In this document: piece after piece, positions 46,225 through 55,061 of the stretch
Layout of the letters: each line of letters opens with the position of its first letter
Numbering within the stretch: the first letter of the stretch is position 1
Origin: Pedobacter sp. SYP-B3415
GTDB lineage: Bacteria > Bacteroidota > Bacteroidia > Sphingobacteriales > Sphingobacteriaceae
Length of the DNA: 64,000 bases
Direction: 5' to 3'
Assembly (NCBI RefSeq): GCF_004138205.1
Contig: NZ_RXNQ01000034.1
Location: 124,001 to 188,000, forward strand
Translations under genes and position numbers: made by a program
The notes under the pieces: generated by a model
What the model was told of the DNA's origin: nothing
The model's database searches: none
Seen by the model: only the letters and a program-made list of their open reading frames with translations

Positions 46225-47217
46225 ATGGATACTTTAGCAGAAGTAAATCAGAAGGGATTTGTAGACGAATACATCGACCCGACACTTGATCTTTTTGCAG
46301 AGATCGAGCGGTTGAAAAAGGAAAAAAACGCAATCATTCTGGCTCACTATTATCAGGAGCCTGATATACAGGATATTGCAGACTATATAGGGGATAGTTT
46401 GGGTTTATCACAAGAGGCAGCAAAAACAGATGCCAGCATGATTGTGTTTGCAGGTGTACATTTCATGGCCGAGACGGCCAAGATCTTGTCGCCGGAAAAA
46501 AAGGTACTTTTGCCGGATGTAAAAGCTGGTTGCTCACTGGCAGACAGTTGTCCGCCGCACCTGTTCAGAAAGTTCAGGGAAAAGTATCCGGATCACCTGG
46601 TCATCACTTATGTGAATTGTACGGCTGAGCTGAAAGCGTTAAGTGACATTGTTTGCACTAGTACGAACGCGGTGCAGATTGTTGAAAGTCTGCCAAAAGA
46701 TCAGAAGATCATTTTTGGTCCGGATAGAAACCTCGGTGCCTATGTTGCTAAAAAGACAGGCCGCGATCTGGTGCTTTGGAATGGTGCGTGTATGGTGCAC
46801 GAAATCTTTTCGCAGGAGAAGATTACGCGGTTAAGGGAACGTCATCCGGCGGCAAAGTTCATTGCGCATCCGGAATGTGAAGAAGTGGTCCTGCAGATGG
46901 CCGACTATGTAGGTTCCACTACCGGCCTTCTGAAATACACCATTAACAGTGAAGCTACAGAATTTATCGTGGCCACTGAGAGCGGAATTATACACCAGAT
47001 GGAGAAGGCAAACCCCGGAAAAACATTTATTCCGGCGCCGCCCAATAACAGCTGCGCCTGTAACGACTGTCCCTACATGAAAAGAAATACGCTGGAAAAG
47101 CTGTATTTGTGTATAAAGAATGAATATCCCGAGGTAACTGTACCGGAGGAAATAATTGAACGCGCCAGGCTGCCGATTGAACGAATGCTCGATATATCAG
47201 CGCAGCTGGGACTTTAG
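46225..47217 (+). CDS. nadA: Quinolinate synthase NadA
   Basis: 330 residues from ATG 46225 (the TTG two codons upstream is less likely). Conserved blocks: [51 protein letters not shown] and CACNDCPYM. These contain the cysteines that hold the [4Fe-4S] cluster needed for quinolinate formation. Transcribed away from nadB and followed at 9 bases by thiL. Confidence 0.97.
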   Translation: MDTLAEVNQKGFVDEYIDPTLDLFAEIERLKKEKNAIILAHYYQEPDIQDIADYIGDSLGLSQEAAKTDASMIVFAGVHFMAETAKILSPEKKVLLPDVKAGCSLADSCPPHLFRKFREKYPDHLVITYVNCTAELKALSDIVCTSTNAVQIVESLPKDQKIIFGPDRNLGAYVAKKTGRDLVLWNGACMVHEIFSQEKITRLRERHPAAKFIAHPECEEVVLQMADYVGSTTGLLKYTINSEATEFIVATESGIIHQMEKANPGKTFIPAPPNNSCACNDCPYMKRNTLEKLYLCIKNEYPEVTVPEEIIERARLPIERMLDISAQLGL

Positions 47218-47226
47218 AATAAAGCT

Positions 47227-48282
47227 ATGTTTGAAAATAGTGAAAGAACGGAAATAAATAAATTAGGCGAATTTGGTCTCATCAAACACCTTACGAAGCA
47301 TTTCGGGATTGAAAGCGACCATTCTGTGAAGGGTGTCGGCGATGATGCGGCTGTGCTTGACTCAAAAGGTCTCAGAACGCTTGTGTCTACCGATCTTCTT
47401 ATGGAAGGCATCCACTTCGACCTTACCTATGTTCCGCTTGTTCACCTCGGTTATAAGGCCGTACAGGTCAACCTGAGTGATATCTATGCCATGAACGGGC
47501 ACGCCACGCAGATAACCGTTTCAATAGCCCTGTCGAGCCGGTTTCCCCTTGAGGCTGTTGAAGAAATATACAAGGGCATCGGCCTTGCGTGTAAAAAATT
47601 CGGCATTGACCTGGTGGGCGGCGACACATCCTCAAGCAAACAGGGACTCGTCATAAGCATCACAAGTATCGGTTATGCAGAAGAGGAAAATATCACCTAC
47701 CGCAGCGGTGCAAAGGAACATGATCTGATCTGTGTTTCCGGTGATTTAGGCGCTGCATACCTCGGCTTGCAGATACTGGAACGCGAAAAGCAGATTTACC
47801 TGGAAAACCCGCAGATTCAGCCGGATCTTGAAGGCAAAGATTATCTCATCGAGCGTCAGCTCAAGCCCGAAGCACGTCGCGACATTGTAGCACTGCTGGC
47901 TGATCTGAAGATAAAACCAACGTCGATGATTGATGTATCTGACGGACTTGCCTCAGAACTTCTTCACCTGGCAGATCAAAGTAATGTAGGCGTGACCATT
48001 TACGAGGAGAAGATACCGCTTGACCCGATGACCTATGAAACTGCGCGTGAACTTGGACTCGATCCAACCGTATGTGCGCTGAGCGGCGGCGAAGATTACG
48101 AGCTTTTATTCACGATAAGTCAGGAAGATTATGCAAAACTGAAGCATGATGTGGATGTGACTGTCATTGGACACATCACAGACAAAAATTCGGGTGCTAA
48201 GATGATTTCCAAATCAGAAAAAGTACACGAATTAAAAGCGCAGGGCTGGAATGCCTTTAAACCAAAAACTACGCAGGAGTAA
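47227..48282 (+). CDS. thiL: Thiamine-monophosphate kinase ThiL
   Basis: 351 residues of the PurM/ThiL fold. Mg-ATP-binding VGDDAAVL, STDLLMEGIHFD, VNLSDIYAMNG and LVGGDTSSSK near the N terminus, and MIDVSDGLASELLHL and ALSGGEDYELLF near the C terminus. ThiL phosphorylates thiamine monophosphate to TPP. It follows nadA, so NAD and thiamine cofactor synthesis are co-transcribed here. Its stop lies in the perfect hairpin shared with the convergent rmuC stop. Confidence 0.95.
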   Translation: MFENSERTEINKLGEFGLIKHLTKHFGIESDHSVKGVGDDAAVLDSKGLRTLVSTDLLMEGIHFDLTYVPLVHLGYKAVQVNLSDIYAMNGHATQITVSIALSSRFPLEAVEEIYKGIGLACKKFGIDLVGGDTSSSKQGLVISITSIGYAEEENITYRSGAKEHDLICVSGDLGAAYLGLQILEREKQIYLENPQIQPDLEGKDYLIERQLKPEARRDIVALLADLKIKPTSMIDVSDGLASELLHLADQSNVGVTIYEEKIPLDPMTYETARELGLDPTVCALSGGEDYELLFTISQEDYAKLKHDVDVTVIGHITDKNSGAKMISKSEKVHELKAQGWNAFKPKTTQE

Positions 48283-48294
48283 TCTTACTCCTGC
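48273..48294. terminator. Perfect inverted repeat spanning both thiL and rmuC stop codons
   Basis: GCAGGAGTAA, two bases, TTACTCCTGC. It contains the TAA of thiL (48280-48282) and of rmuC. The minus strand continues into TTTTT; the plus strand has no T-run. It probably ends rmuC transcription and may block read-through both ways. Confidence 0.5.
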
Positions 48295-49595
48295 TCAAAA
48301 CCAAGATATTTGGCGTCGAGCTGTTTGCTGGTTTTAGCGCCAAGTTTTTTGATCTTTTCGGCCGTCGATGACATATTTCCGTTTCCGGTCGATAGTTTGC
48401 TCATCGCCTTCTCGTGTGCATCCTGACTTTGTTTTAGATATTTACTTACAGACTCCATATCCGTTACAAAACCCGTAAACTTATCATACAGGGCGCCTCC
48501 GAGCCTGGCGATCTCCAGTACATTCCGTGTCTGCCTTTCCTGCCGCCAAATACTGGCAATGGTGCGCAATGTGGCAAGCAGGGTTGAGGGACTTACAATC
48601 ACAACACGCCGTTCCCAGGCAAAGTTGAACAGGCCGGCATCCTGTGCAACGGCTAAACCAAATGAAGATTCGATCGGGATAAACAGAAGAACAAAATCGG
48701 GTGTATCAATCTGGTACAGATCCTGGTAATTTTTTGAGGCCAGTTGTTGTATATGAGTCCGAACAGAAAGCACATGCTGCCGGGTAAAAGCCTCCCGCAG
48801 GTCCTCGGTTTCTGAAGATACAGCCTGTTCATAGGCAATAAGTGAAACTTTCGAATCGATTACCAGGTGTTTTTCTCCGGGAAGATCTACAATAACGTCC
48901 GGCTGCAGTCGGCCGCCGTTTTCCTGGCTGAAGCTCGCTTGTATACGGTATTCCCGGTCTCGCACAAGTCCGGAGCTTTCCAGCACCCGTTCCAGTATAA
49001 CCTCCCCCCAGTTGCCCTGTTTCTTGTTATCGCCCTTCAGCGCTTTGGTGAGATTTGTTGCATCTTCCTGAATCTGCCGGCTTTGTTCCATGAGCTGACC
49101 AATTACGCCCTTAAGTACATTACGCTCGTCTGATTCGGCCTTGTATACTCTGTCTACCTTTTCCTCGAATGCCCGTATGTTTTCTTTTAGCGGGTTCAGA
49201 ACCCGTTCAAGATTATCTTTACTTTGAAGGGCAAACCTCGCGGATTTGTCTTCGAGAAGCTTGTTTGCGATTACTTCAAACTCATTTTTCATTTGTAATC
49301 TGAGGTCGCTCGTATTCTTCTCCTGGACTGCAAATTTTTCGCGTTCAGCAGCCAATGCCGCTTCTGCACTGATGGCCCGGCTGCGTTCCCTGAGCAGTTC
49401 AGCCTGCGTTGAGGTTAGGCTGGTTTTTAGCTGTTCTTTTTCCTGGTGCACCAATGCCAAAGTTTCGCGGTGCGACTGTGTATGCTGGTCAAGGATGGCC
49501 GTGATGTTGATCTTATCTTCTGCGGGCTTCTTAAGCAAAAGTATTACCAATAAAATGAGAAAAATAACAAGTATGGCAATGATGTAGCTTTCCAT
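48285..49595 (-). CDS. rmuC: DNA recombination protein RmuC
   Basis: 436 residues. An N-terminal membrane helix (1-22), then a coiled coil (~30-170), then the PD-(D/E)XK-like RmuC domain: NWGEVILERVLESSGL, QPDVIVDLPGEKHLVIDSKVSL and FVLLFIPIESSFGLA. RmuC limits inversions at short inverted repeats in E. coli. A palindrome overlaps its promoter-proximal region (49598-49621). Confidence 0.93.
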   Translation of the reverse strand: MESYIIAILVIFLILLVILLLKKPAEDKINITAILDQHTQSHRETLALVHQEKEQLKTSLTSTQAELLRERSRAISAEAALAAEREKFAVQEKNTSDLRLQMKNEFEVIANKLLEDKSARFALQSKDNLERVLNPLKENIRAFEEKVDRVYKAESDERNVLKGVIGQLMEQSRQIQEDATNLTKALKGDNKKQGNWGEVILERVLESSGLVRDREYRIQASFSQENGGRLQPDVIVDLPGEKHLVIDSKVSLIAYEQAVSSETEDLREAFTRQHVLSVRTHIQQLASKNYQDLYQIDTPDFVLLFIPIESSFGLAVAQDAGLFNFAWERRVVIVSPSTLLATLRTIASIWRQERQTRNVLEIARLGGALYDKFTGFVTDMESVSKYLKQSQDAHEKAMSKLSTGNGNMSSTAEKIKKLGAKTSKQLDAKYLGFEQE

Positions 49596-49597
49596 TT

Positions 49598-49621
49598 GCT
49601 AAATTTTTTATCAAATTTAGC
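49598..49621 (-). promoter_or_regulatory. Palindrome over the rmuC -7 box
   Basis: GCTAAATTT, six bases, AAATTTAGC, a perfect 9-bp inverted repeat. The minus strand contains TAAATTTG (49619-49612), an exact TAnnTTTG box, inside one arm. The palindrome ends 3 bases before the start codon. Confidence 0.45.
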
Positions 49622-50078
49622 GAAATATATGCAGAGTAGACTTAACAAAAAGCGCTGCGCTAAATTGTCAGGCTGTGCGGTATCTGATACAGCCAGATAT
49701 GAAAAGCTGTCTTTGCGTTTTAGAAAGCGAAAAATTGTTTTGCAACATTTTGGTTAGACTAGCCAAACGCTAAACCTGGCCCGGTGCGGGCATATAGGAA
49801 TATATCTATACAAATCACGGGAAGCAACAGGCGTGTTCAGCGGCCTGATTGCACCTAAGGTAGAGGTTGCAAAGTCTGAAGCATATCCGTAAATGTGCCC
49901 GGATGCCTGCCCGGATACAACGATTTATCTCCCGGAAATTGTCTTAGTGCCCGGCATATTACACTATTTAAAATTACAATCAGCCTACCGGCTATTGGCC
50001 CAATGGTTTGTGATTTACAAATCGCTGAAAGTCAGGAACGCTTTTTGATATCGTTTGAAATGAAAAGAGATAGATAGA
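49622..50078. other. 457-bp intergenic region, no gene seen
   Basis: Between rmuC and the YugP-like gene. Short open frames here lack coding character. An imperfect TTTGT ... ACAAA inverted repeat near 50008-50022 is the only structure noted. Confidence 0.6.
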
Positions 50079-50777
50079 ATGGGAACATATTTGATTTTAA
50101 TTATTCCGGTACTTCTGATCAGCATGTTTGTACAATGGCGTTTCAGAAGCAGGTTTTCTAAATATGCAGAAATGCAGCTGAACAGTGGGATGTCAGGTAA
50201 AGAAGTAGCTGAGAAGATGCTTGCAGACAATGGCATTTACGATGTAAAAGTGATGAGTACCGAAGGGCAGTTGACAGATCATTATAATCCGGCCAACAAA
50301 ACTGTTAATTTAAGTACTGATGTTTATCACGGGCGCAGTGTGGCTGCCGCAGCTGTTGCAGCACATGAATGCGGTCATGCCGTTCAGCACGCGCGTGCAT
50401 ATGGCTGGCTGCAATTCAGATCCAGTATGGTTCCGGTGGTGAGCATATCATCAAACCTGTTGCAATGGGTATTGCTGCTCGGTGTATTGCTGCTTGCTTT
50501 CGCAAATACCCCTGTAGTTCTTGCAATTGGTGTTTTGGGACTGGCGCTTGTAACCATATTCAGTTTCATTACCCTGCCTGTTGAATTTGATGCCAGCAAC
50601 AGGGCACTCGCCTGGTTACGAAATAACAACAGCGTGATGCAAACATCAGAAGAAAATAAACAAGCGAAAGATGCCCTTTGGTGGGCCGCTATGACTTATG
50701 TTGTAGCAGCTTTGGGTGCGCTGGCCAACTTGCTTTATTATGCTTCGATGCTTTTTGCCGGACGAAGCCGCGACTAA
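50079..50777 (+). CDS. Zinc metallopeptidase, YugP family (membrane)
   Basis: 232 residues. One N-terminal transmembrane segment, the metalloprotease motif AAHECGHAVQH, and two or three C-terminal membrane segments (VVSISSNLLQWVLLLGVLLLAFA, YVVAALGALANLLYYASMLFAGR). The conserved Asn-Arg region FDASNRALAWL follows. YugP-type proteins are conserved with no defined substrate. A strong terminator follows. Confidence 0.9.
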   Translation: MGTYLILIIPVLLISMFVQWRFRSRFSKYAEMQLNSGMSGKEVAEKMLADNGIYDVKVMSTEGQLTDHYNPANKTVNLSTDVYHGRSVAAAAVAAHECGHAVQHARAYGWLQFRSSMVPVVSISSNLLQWVLLLGVLLLAFANTPVVLAIGVLGLALVTIFSFITLPVEFDASNRALAWLRNNNSVMQTSEENKQAKDALWWAAMTYVVAALGALANLLYYASMLFAGRSRD

Positions 50778-50799
50778 ATGTTGTTAAAACAAACAAGAA

Positions 50800-50821
50800 G
50801 GGAGCAGTTGCTCCCTTTTTT
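50800..50821 (+). terminator. Intrinsic terminator after the YugP-like gene
   Basis: GGGAGCA, GT, TGCTCCC followed by TTTTTT: a 6-7-bp G+C-rich stem with T-run. Confidence 0.85.
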
Positions 50822-51105
50822 AGTGGATTTTTGCCTGCTTCAGCGGGCTGGCCGCTGTTGTATTTCTCATGAAAAAGACCGCATCAAACAATTCGTTCAA
50901 TTTAACCTGGTCAACTGTGGTCTTTCCGCTTTTTGGCGTGTAGCCGAAAAACGAAACGGACGCTTTTCATTTCGGGGGGAGCTTATCATGATAGGTATGT
51001 TATTAACCAAATAACAATAAGCGCAGAAGTACATGCTACTTTCTAATCAAAGGTTGATAAGTCTTATAACCAGGAATTGCTTAAACGAATGCGAAACAGT
51101 TGCGG
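50822..51105. other. 284-bp intergenic region, no gene seen
   Basis: Follows the terminator and precedes apaG from the 3' side. An open frame of 78 codons overlaps the terminator and shows no motif. No RNA gene or repeat stands out. Confidence 0.6.
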
Positions 51106-51492
51106 TTAGTTTAGCCGGTACGGTGCAATCAGATTAAATTTCGGAATTTCCACGTGGAACGCATATTCATCAACAGGGCGCACCATTTCATATTCACCTT
51201 CCATAAAACCGATGTCGGTTTTAAGATTTGACCCGGATACATAGGCATGCACCTGGCCAGGCTGAATAACGGGCTGGATACCAACTACACCCTCACCCTC
51301 AACGGTTCGTTTTTCACGATTAGAATCAAAGATATACCATTTACGCCGAAGCAACTGGATAGCATGCTCCGTACAGTTTTCAATCTCAATCCTGTAGGCA
51401 AACATGAAATGTTCGTTCGCCGGATTGGAGTATTCTGGTTGGTAAACGGTTTCTACAGAAACTCTTACGCCTGCGGTAGTGAGTGTGACCAT
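51106..51492 (-). CDS. apaG: ApaG domain protein
   Basis: 128 residues, the full length of a single-domain ApaG. Conserved parts: TAGVRVSVETVYQPEYSNP, YRIEIENCTEHAIQLLRRKWYI, VEGEGVVGIQPVIQPGQVHAYVSG and GFMEGEYEMV. ApaG is a fibronectin-III-like fold once linked to Co2+ resistance; its biochemical role is unsettled. A parS-like palindrome lies inside its 3' region. Confidence 0.95.
   Translation of the reverse strand: MVTLTTAGVRVSVETVYQPEYSNPANEHFMFAYRIEIENCTEHAIQLLRRKWYIFDSNREKRTVEGEGVVGIQPVIQPGQVHAYVSGSNLKTDIGFMEGEYEMVRPVDEYAFHVEIPKFNLIAPYRLN
51146..51161. other. parS-like palindrome inside apaG
   Basis: ATTTCCACGTGGAACG shares the perfect TTCCACGTGGAA core of the 40050 site. Confidence 0.4.
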
Positions 51493-51526
51493 GCGGAAGC
51501 TAATTTATAGAATAACAAAATAAATA

Positions 51527-52534
51527 TCAAACAGGTTGTAGAAGCGTGCAATTATTTGCGTAGGTGCCTGAAATATCAGCTAATAACTGATAAATGGTGG
51601 CCAGGTCCAGCTCGCTTACCAGTTTCATCCGGTATGGTTTGAAATCGGGAAGGCCTTTAAAATAGTTCGCATAGTGCCTGCGCATTTCAAGTATGCCTGT
51701 ACGCTCGCCCTTCCATTGCACAGATTTTTCAAGATGCGTGCGGCATGCATCAATTCTTTCCTGCAGGGTGGGGCCGGCAAGCCGTTCGCCTGTTTCGAAG
51801 AAATGTTTGACTTCGCGAAAGATCCACGGATAACCGATAGCAGCACGCCCGATCATGATACCATCAACTTCATATTCGAGGCGCCAGTTAGCAGCTTTCT
51901 CGGGGCTGTCTATATCACCGTTGCCAAAAATCGGAATTTTTATACGGGGATTTCGTTTAACCTCCCTGATCAATGACCAGTCTGCCTGCCCTTTATACAA
52001 CTGGGCCCGGGTTCGACCATGAATAGCCAGCGCCTGGATACCTACATCCTGAAGGCGTTCCGCTACCTCGTACACATTTTTCGTATTGTCGTCCCAGCCA
52101 AGGCGCGTTTTTACCGTGACCGGAAGGTTCGTCGCTTTTACTACCTCTGCAGTCATCCTGACCATTTTTGGAATGTCCTGCAGCAGACTCGAGCCCGCAC
52201 CTTTACAAACAACGGCCTTTACCGGACAACCATAATTGATGTCGATCAGATCGGGTCCCGCCTGCGCAGCTATTTCGGTAGCTTCGCGCATATGGTCAAT
52301 ATCACCGCCAAATATCTGAATGCCAACGGGGCGCTCGTATTCAAATACATCCAGTTTTTGTTTACTTTTTGCGGCATCACGGATCAATCCCTCTGAGGAA
52401 ATAAACTCGGTATACATCAGGTCGGCACCATTCTGCTTGCATACATAACGAAAAGGCGGATCACTTACATCCTCCATTGGCGCAAGCAACAAAGGGAAAG
52501 CTCCCAAATCTATATTTCCGATCTTAACCGACAT
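51527..52534 (-). CDS. dusB: tRNA-dihydrouridine synthase DusB
   Basis: 335 residues. FMN barrel with LAPMEDVSDPPFR, QIFGGD, DINYGCPVKAVVCKGAGSSLL (active-site Cys in the first part), KTRLGWD, HGRTRAQLYKGQADW, GNGDIDSPEKA and GIMIGRAAIGYPWIF. It reduces uridine in the D-loop of tRNA. The downstream CPBP gene is divergent from it. Confidence 0.95.
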   Translation of the reverse strand: MSVKIGNIDLGAFPLLLAPMEDVSDPPFRYVCKQNGADLMYTEFISSEGLIRDAAKSKQKLDVFEYERPVGIQIFGGDIDHMREATEIAAQAGPDLIDINYGCPVKAVVCKGAGSSLLQDIPKMVRMTAEVVKATNLPVTVKTRLGWDDNTKNVYEVAERLQDVGIQALAIHGRTRAQLYKGQADWSLIREVKRNPRIKIPIFGNGDIDSPEKAANWRLEYEVDGIMIGRAAIGYPWIFREVKHFFETGERLAGPTLQERIDACRTHLEKSVQWKGERTGILEMRRHYANYFKGLPDFKPYRMKLVSELDLATIYQLLADISGTYANNCTLLQPV

Positions 52535-52581
52535 TGGCTATCTTACTGCGATTTTTAAAAAACGATACAAAGGTACGAATT

Positions 52582-53562
52582 ATGAATTTTCTGCGGCCAA
52601 TCAGGCCAGAGTCCCATCCCCTTTTGCAGCTACTTTTACTTTTAGGTTACGCGATCGGCGGTGGAGTTACTTTTACCCTGCTAACCTTTTTGCTTATTCT
52701 ACCTCTGTATGGAATGGGTGTCCTGGAAAGCCTGATGGCAAATGATCTGAAAGGCAGTACTACAGACGCCCTAAAAATTTTGCAGGCTGCCAGCACCATT
52801 GGCGTATTTGTGTTTCCCGCAATGCTGCTTGCAAAAACTGAGCGCAGAAAAGTCAGCGACTTTTACCATTTCCAAAAGTTGCAGCCGAAAATACTCTTTC
52901 TGATTTTGCTCATTATGGTTGCCGCCCTTCCGCTGATGGAATATGTTACGCTTTGGAACCAAAAGATGGTGCTGCCTGATAGCCTGGAGTGGCTCGAAAG
53001 CTGGATGCGGCGAAAGGAAGATGAGGCCATGGAAGTTACGCTGGCTCTGATCAGTGCCAAGACTATCGCAGGCTTACTTGTTAACATCCTGGTCATCGCG
53101 GTCCTGCCGGGTATCGGCGAAGAACTCATGTTTAGAGGAGCTGTTCAGCGCTCCTTCGGGCGGGCTTTCAGAAACACGCACCTGGTTATCTGGATTACAG
53201 CATTTATTTTCAGCGCCATTCATATGCAGTTTTATGGATTTCTGCCACGGCTGCTCCTCGGCGCGGGCTTCGGTTACATTTACGTGTGGACAGGAAACCT
53301 CTGGTACGCCATGTTCGCACACTTTCTGAACAATGCTTATTCTGTTACTGTTGCCTATATTATGCAAAAACAGGGGCATTCGCTGCGCGAAATTGATCAA
53401 TCTGCATATTTTGCCTGGTGGGCTTATGTGATAAGTTTAATATTAACCATAGCTTTGTTCTGGAATTTAAAAGTTCAGGGAAATAAGCGTGGAACAGAAT
53501 TGGATCAAAGTTTACACAACGACGAACATTTACGCAGCAGAGATATTGAAGCAGGGTCTTAA
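52582..53562 (+). CDS. CPBP family intramembrane glutamic endopeptidase
   Basis: 326 residues from ATG 52582, chosen over the earlier in-frame codon because it precedes the first membrane segment. About eight hydrophobic segments. The catalytic motif is PGIGEELMFRGAVQRS; a second conserved region is FIFSAIHMQFYGFLPRL, and FAHFLNN supplies the third. These CAAX protease relatives act on prenylated or small peptides; the substrate is unknown. The C-terminal 24 codons overlap the following DUF2007 gene. Confidence 0.9.
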   Translation: MNFLRPIRPESHPLLQLLLLLGYAIGGGVTFTLLTFLLILPLYGMGVLESLMANDLKGSTTDALKILQAASTIGVFVFPAMLLAKTERRKVSDFYHFQKLQPKILFLILLIMVAALPLMEYVTLWNQKMVLPDSLEWLESWMRRKEDEAMEVTLALISAKTIAGLLVNILVIAVLPGIGEELMFRGAVQRSFGRAFRNTHLVIWITAFIFSAIHMQFYGFLPRLLLGAGFGYIYVWTGNLWYAMFAHFLNNAYSVTVAYIMQKQGHSLREIDQSAYFAWWAYVISLILTIALFWNLKVQGNKRGTELDQSLHNDEHLRSRDIEAGS

Positions 53563-53695
53563 CGAGGCAAATATACCCGCCGTGCTTATCAATAAACAGC
53601 TTGCAGCTTATCACTTTGGTGAAGTGAATGTATTGGTACATCCCGATCATTTTAACCAGGCAATTGAGTACATTTTAGAAAACGAAATCCAATAA
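53489..53695 (+). CDS. DUF2007 domain protein (putative signal-transducing)
   Basis: 68 residues from GTG 53489. The pattern EILKQGLNEANIPAVLINKQ and the closing VHPDHFNQAIEYILENE are DUF2007-like. The start is inside the CPBP gene, giving a 74-nt overlap in a different frame; the alternate start further down would lose the first strand. The family is small and of unknown function, said to be PII-like. It is followed at 6 bases by cdsA. Confidence 0.8.
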   Translation: MEQNWIKVYTTTNIYAAEILKQGLNEANIPAVLINKQLAAYHFGEVNVLVHPDHFNQAIEYILENEIQ

Positions 53696-53701
53696 GCGAG
53701 C

Positions 53702-54511
53702 ATGAAAACCAGGGCGGTGACCGCATTTTTTTTCACCCTTGTGATGCTTGCATCAATTTTTTCTGGAGGTTATGCATTCAGTGCATTTTACCTTGTTTTG
53801 AGCATCCTTACTTTATTTGAATTCTATAAGCTCGTAAAAACATCAGGTATACGTCCGCACCGGAATATCGGTCTTATGGCCGGTGTACTTATTTTCCTGA
53901 TGGCCGCCGGGCTCCACTACCTGGAATATGATACCAAATATCTGTTTTTATGTATCCCGCTGGTCTTTTCTGTATTTATCCTTGAACTATATAAAAAAAA
54001 CAAAATTCCCTTTGCCAACATTTCTTACACTTTTGTGGGTTTCATTTATGTAACGGTACCTTTTTGTTTTTTCCACGCTTTAGGATTTTTGGAGGATTGG
54101 CAAACCTATAACTTCCACCTGCCCCTGGCCTTTCTGCTGATGTTGTGGGGGAATGATACCGGCGCATACCTGTTTGGCGTTAAGTACGGCAAAAGAAAAC
54201 TGTTTGAACGGCATTCACCTAAAAAATCCTGGGAAGGTTTCTTTGGCGGGTTGTTTACCAGCGCGCTTGTTGCCTTTATCTTGTCCAGGTTCTTCCCTGA
54301 ACACGGTACGGCTGTATGGATCGGTATGGCAGTCCTGATCGGTTGTTTCGGCACAATCGGCGATCTGGTAGAGTCGATGCTGAAAAGAAGTCTTGATGCA
54401 AAAGACTCCGGCGGTCTTCTTCCCGGTCACGGCGGCCTTCTAGACCGTTTTGACGGTCTGCTTCTCGCTGCACCGGTCGTTTATGCTTATTTATATCTGA
54501 TCAAATATTGA
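53702..54511 (+). CDS. cdsA: Phosphatidate cytidylyltransferase CdsA
   Basis: 269 residues with about eight membrane segments. The signature S-x-x-K-R-x2-D-x-K-D-x7-P-G-H-G-G-x2-D-R-x-D is fully kept as MLKRSLDAKDSGGLLPGHGGLLDRFD. It makes CDP-diacylglycerol from phosphatidate and CTP. It is in an operon with CPBP and DUF2007. Confidence 0.96.
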   Translation: MKTRAVTAFFFTLVMLASIFSGGYAFSAFYLVLSILTLFEFYKLVKTSGIRPHRNIGLMAGVLIFLMAAGLHYLEYDTKYLFLCIPLVFSVFILELYKKNKIPFANISYTFVGFIYVTVPFCFFHALGFLEDWQTYNFHLPLAFLLMLWGNDTGAYLFGVKYGKRKLFERHSPKKSWEGFFGGLFTSALVAFILSRFFPEHGTAVWIGMAVLIGCFGTIGDLVESMLKRSLDAKDSGGLLPGHGGLLDRFDGLLLAAPVVYAYLYLIKY

Positions 54512-54592
54512 AACCGGGCCTGGGCGCCCTGATCCCCTTTAGCCAGTGAATCCGTACGTTGTTATAAAACACCGGTATCCCATCGCTACGCT

Positions 54593-54979
54593 TTAACTGA
54601 TGATACGCACGGGCTGTTTGTGCTCATCAATGGCCACAAATGTAAAGTCGCCCTGAACAGCCAGCATACGGTCTTCAGAATACATTTGCTCCACATAGAT
54701 AGCTACATGCACTTTAAGGCTGGTGTTGCCGACATGTCTCACCTCTCCAATAAGTTCGACAATCGTTCCGGCCGGAATAGGTTTCTTAAAATCTATACGG
54801 TCGCTGCTTACGGTTACCATGATCTGTCTGCTGAAACGTGTAGCAGTGATAAAGGCAACTTCGTCCATCATATGCATGGCCGTCCCACCGAACAGGGTAT
54901 CGTAATGGTTGGTCGTATTTGGAAATACAGCTTTAAAAATGCTGGTCCGGGATGCGGCTATTCTTTCTTCTAAGGTCAT
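54593..54979 (-). CDS. Acyl-CoA thioesterase (hotdog fold, YciA-like)
   Basis: 128 residues. HYDTLFGGTAMHMMDEVAFITATR holds the family active-site region, and VSSDRIDFKKPIPAGTIVELIGEV follows in the hotdog pattern. Likely a hexameric thioesterase for medium/long acyl-CoA. It is convergent with cdsA and in tandem after metE's start side; promoter not seen. Confidence 0.9.
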   Translation of the reverse strand: MTLEERIAASRTSIFKAVFPNTTNHYDTLFGGTAMHMMDEVAFITATRFSRQIMVTVSSDRIDFKKPIPAGTIVELIGEVRHVGNTSLKVHVAIYVEQMYSEDRMLAVQGDFTFVAIDEHKQPVRIIS

Positions 54980-55032
54980 GGTGCAAAGGTAAAGTTATGT
55001 TCCTGCTCTGAGGCAGCTGTTTTAATAAAGAT

Positions 55033-55055
55033 CCGGCCGCCTGTTAAGCGGCCGG
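55033..55055 (-). terminator. Hairpin terminator after metE
   Basis: CCGGCCGC, seven bases, GCGGCCGG: perfect 8-bp stem 7 bases past the metE stop. The following minus strand is only modestly T-rich (ATCTTTATT). Confidence 0.6.
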
Positions 55056-55061
55056 AAGTTA

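Noticed and set aside
50778..51014. 78-codon open frame after the YugP-like gene
   Set aside because: It runs through a strong intrinsic terminator and has no family resemblance.
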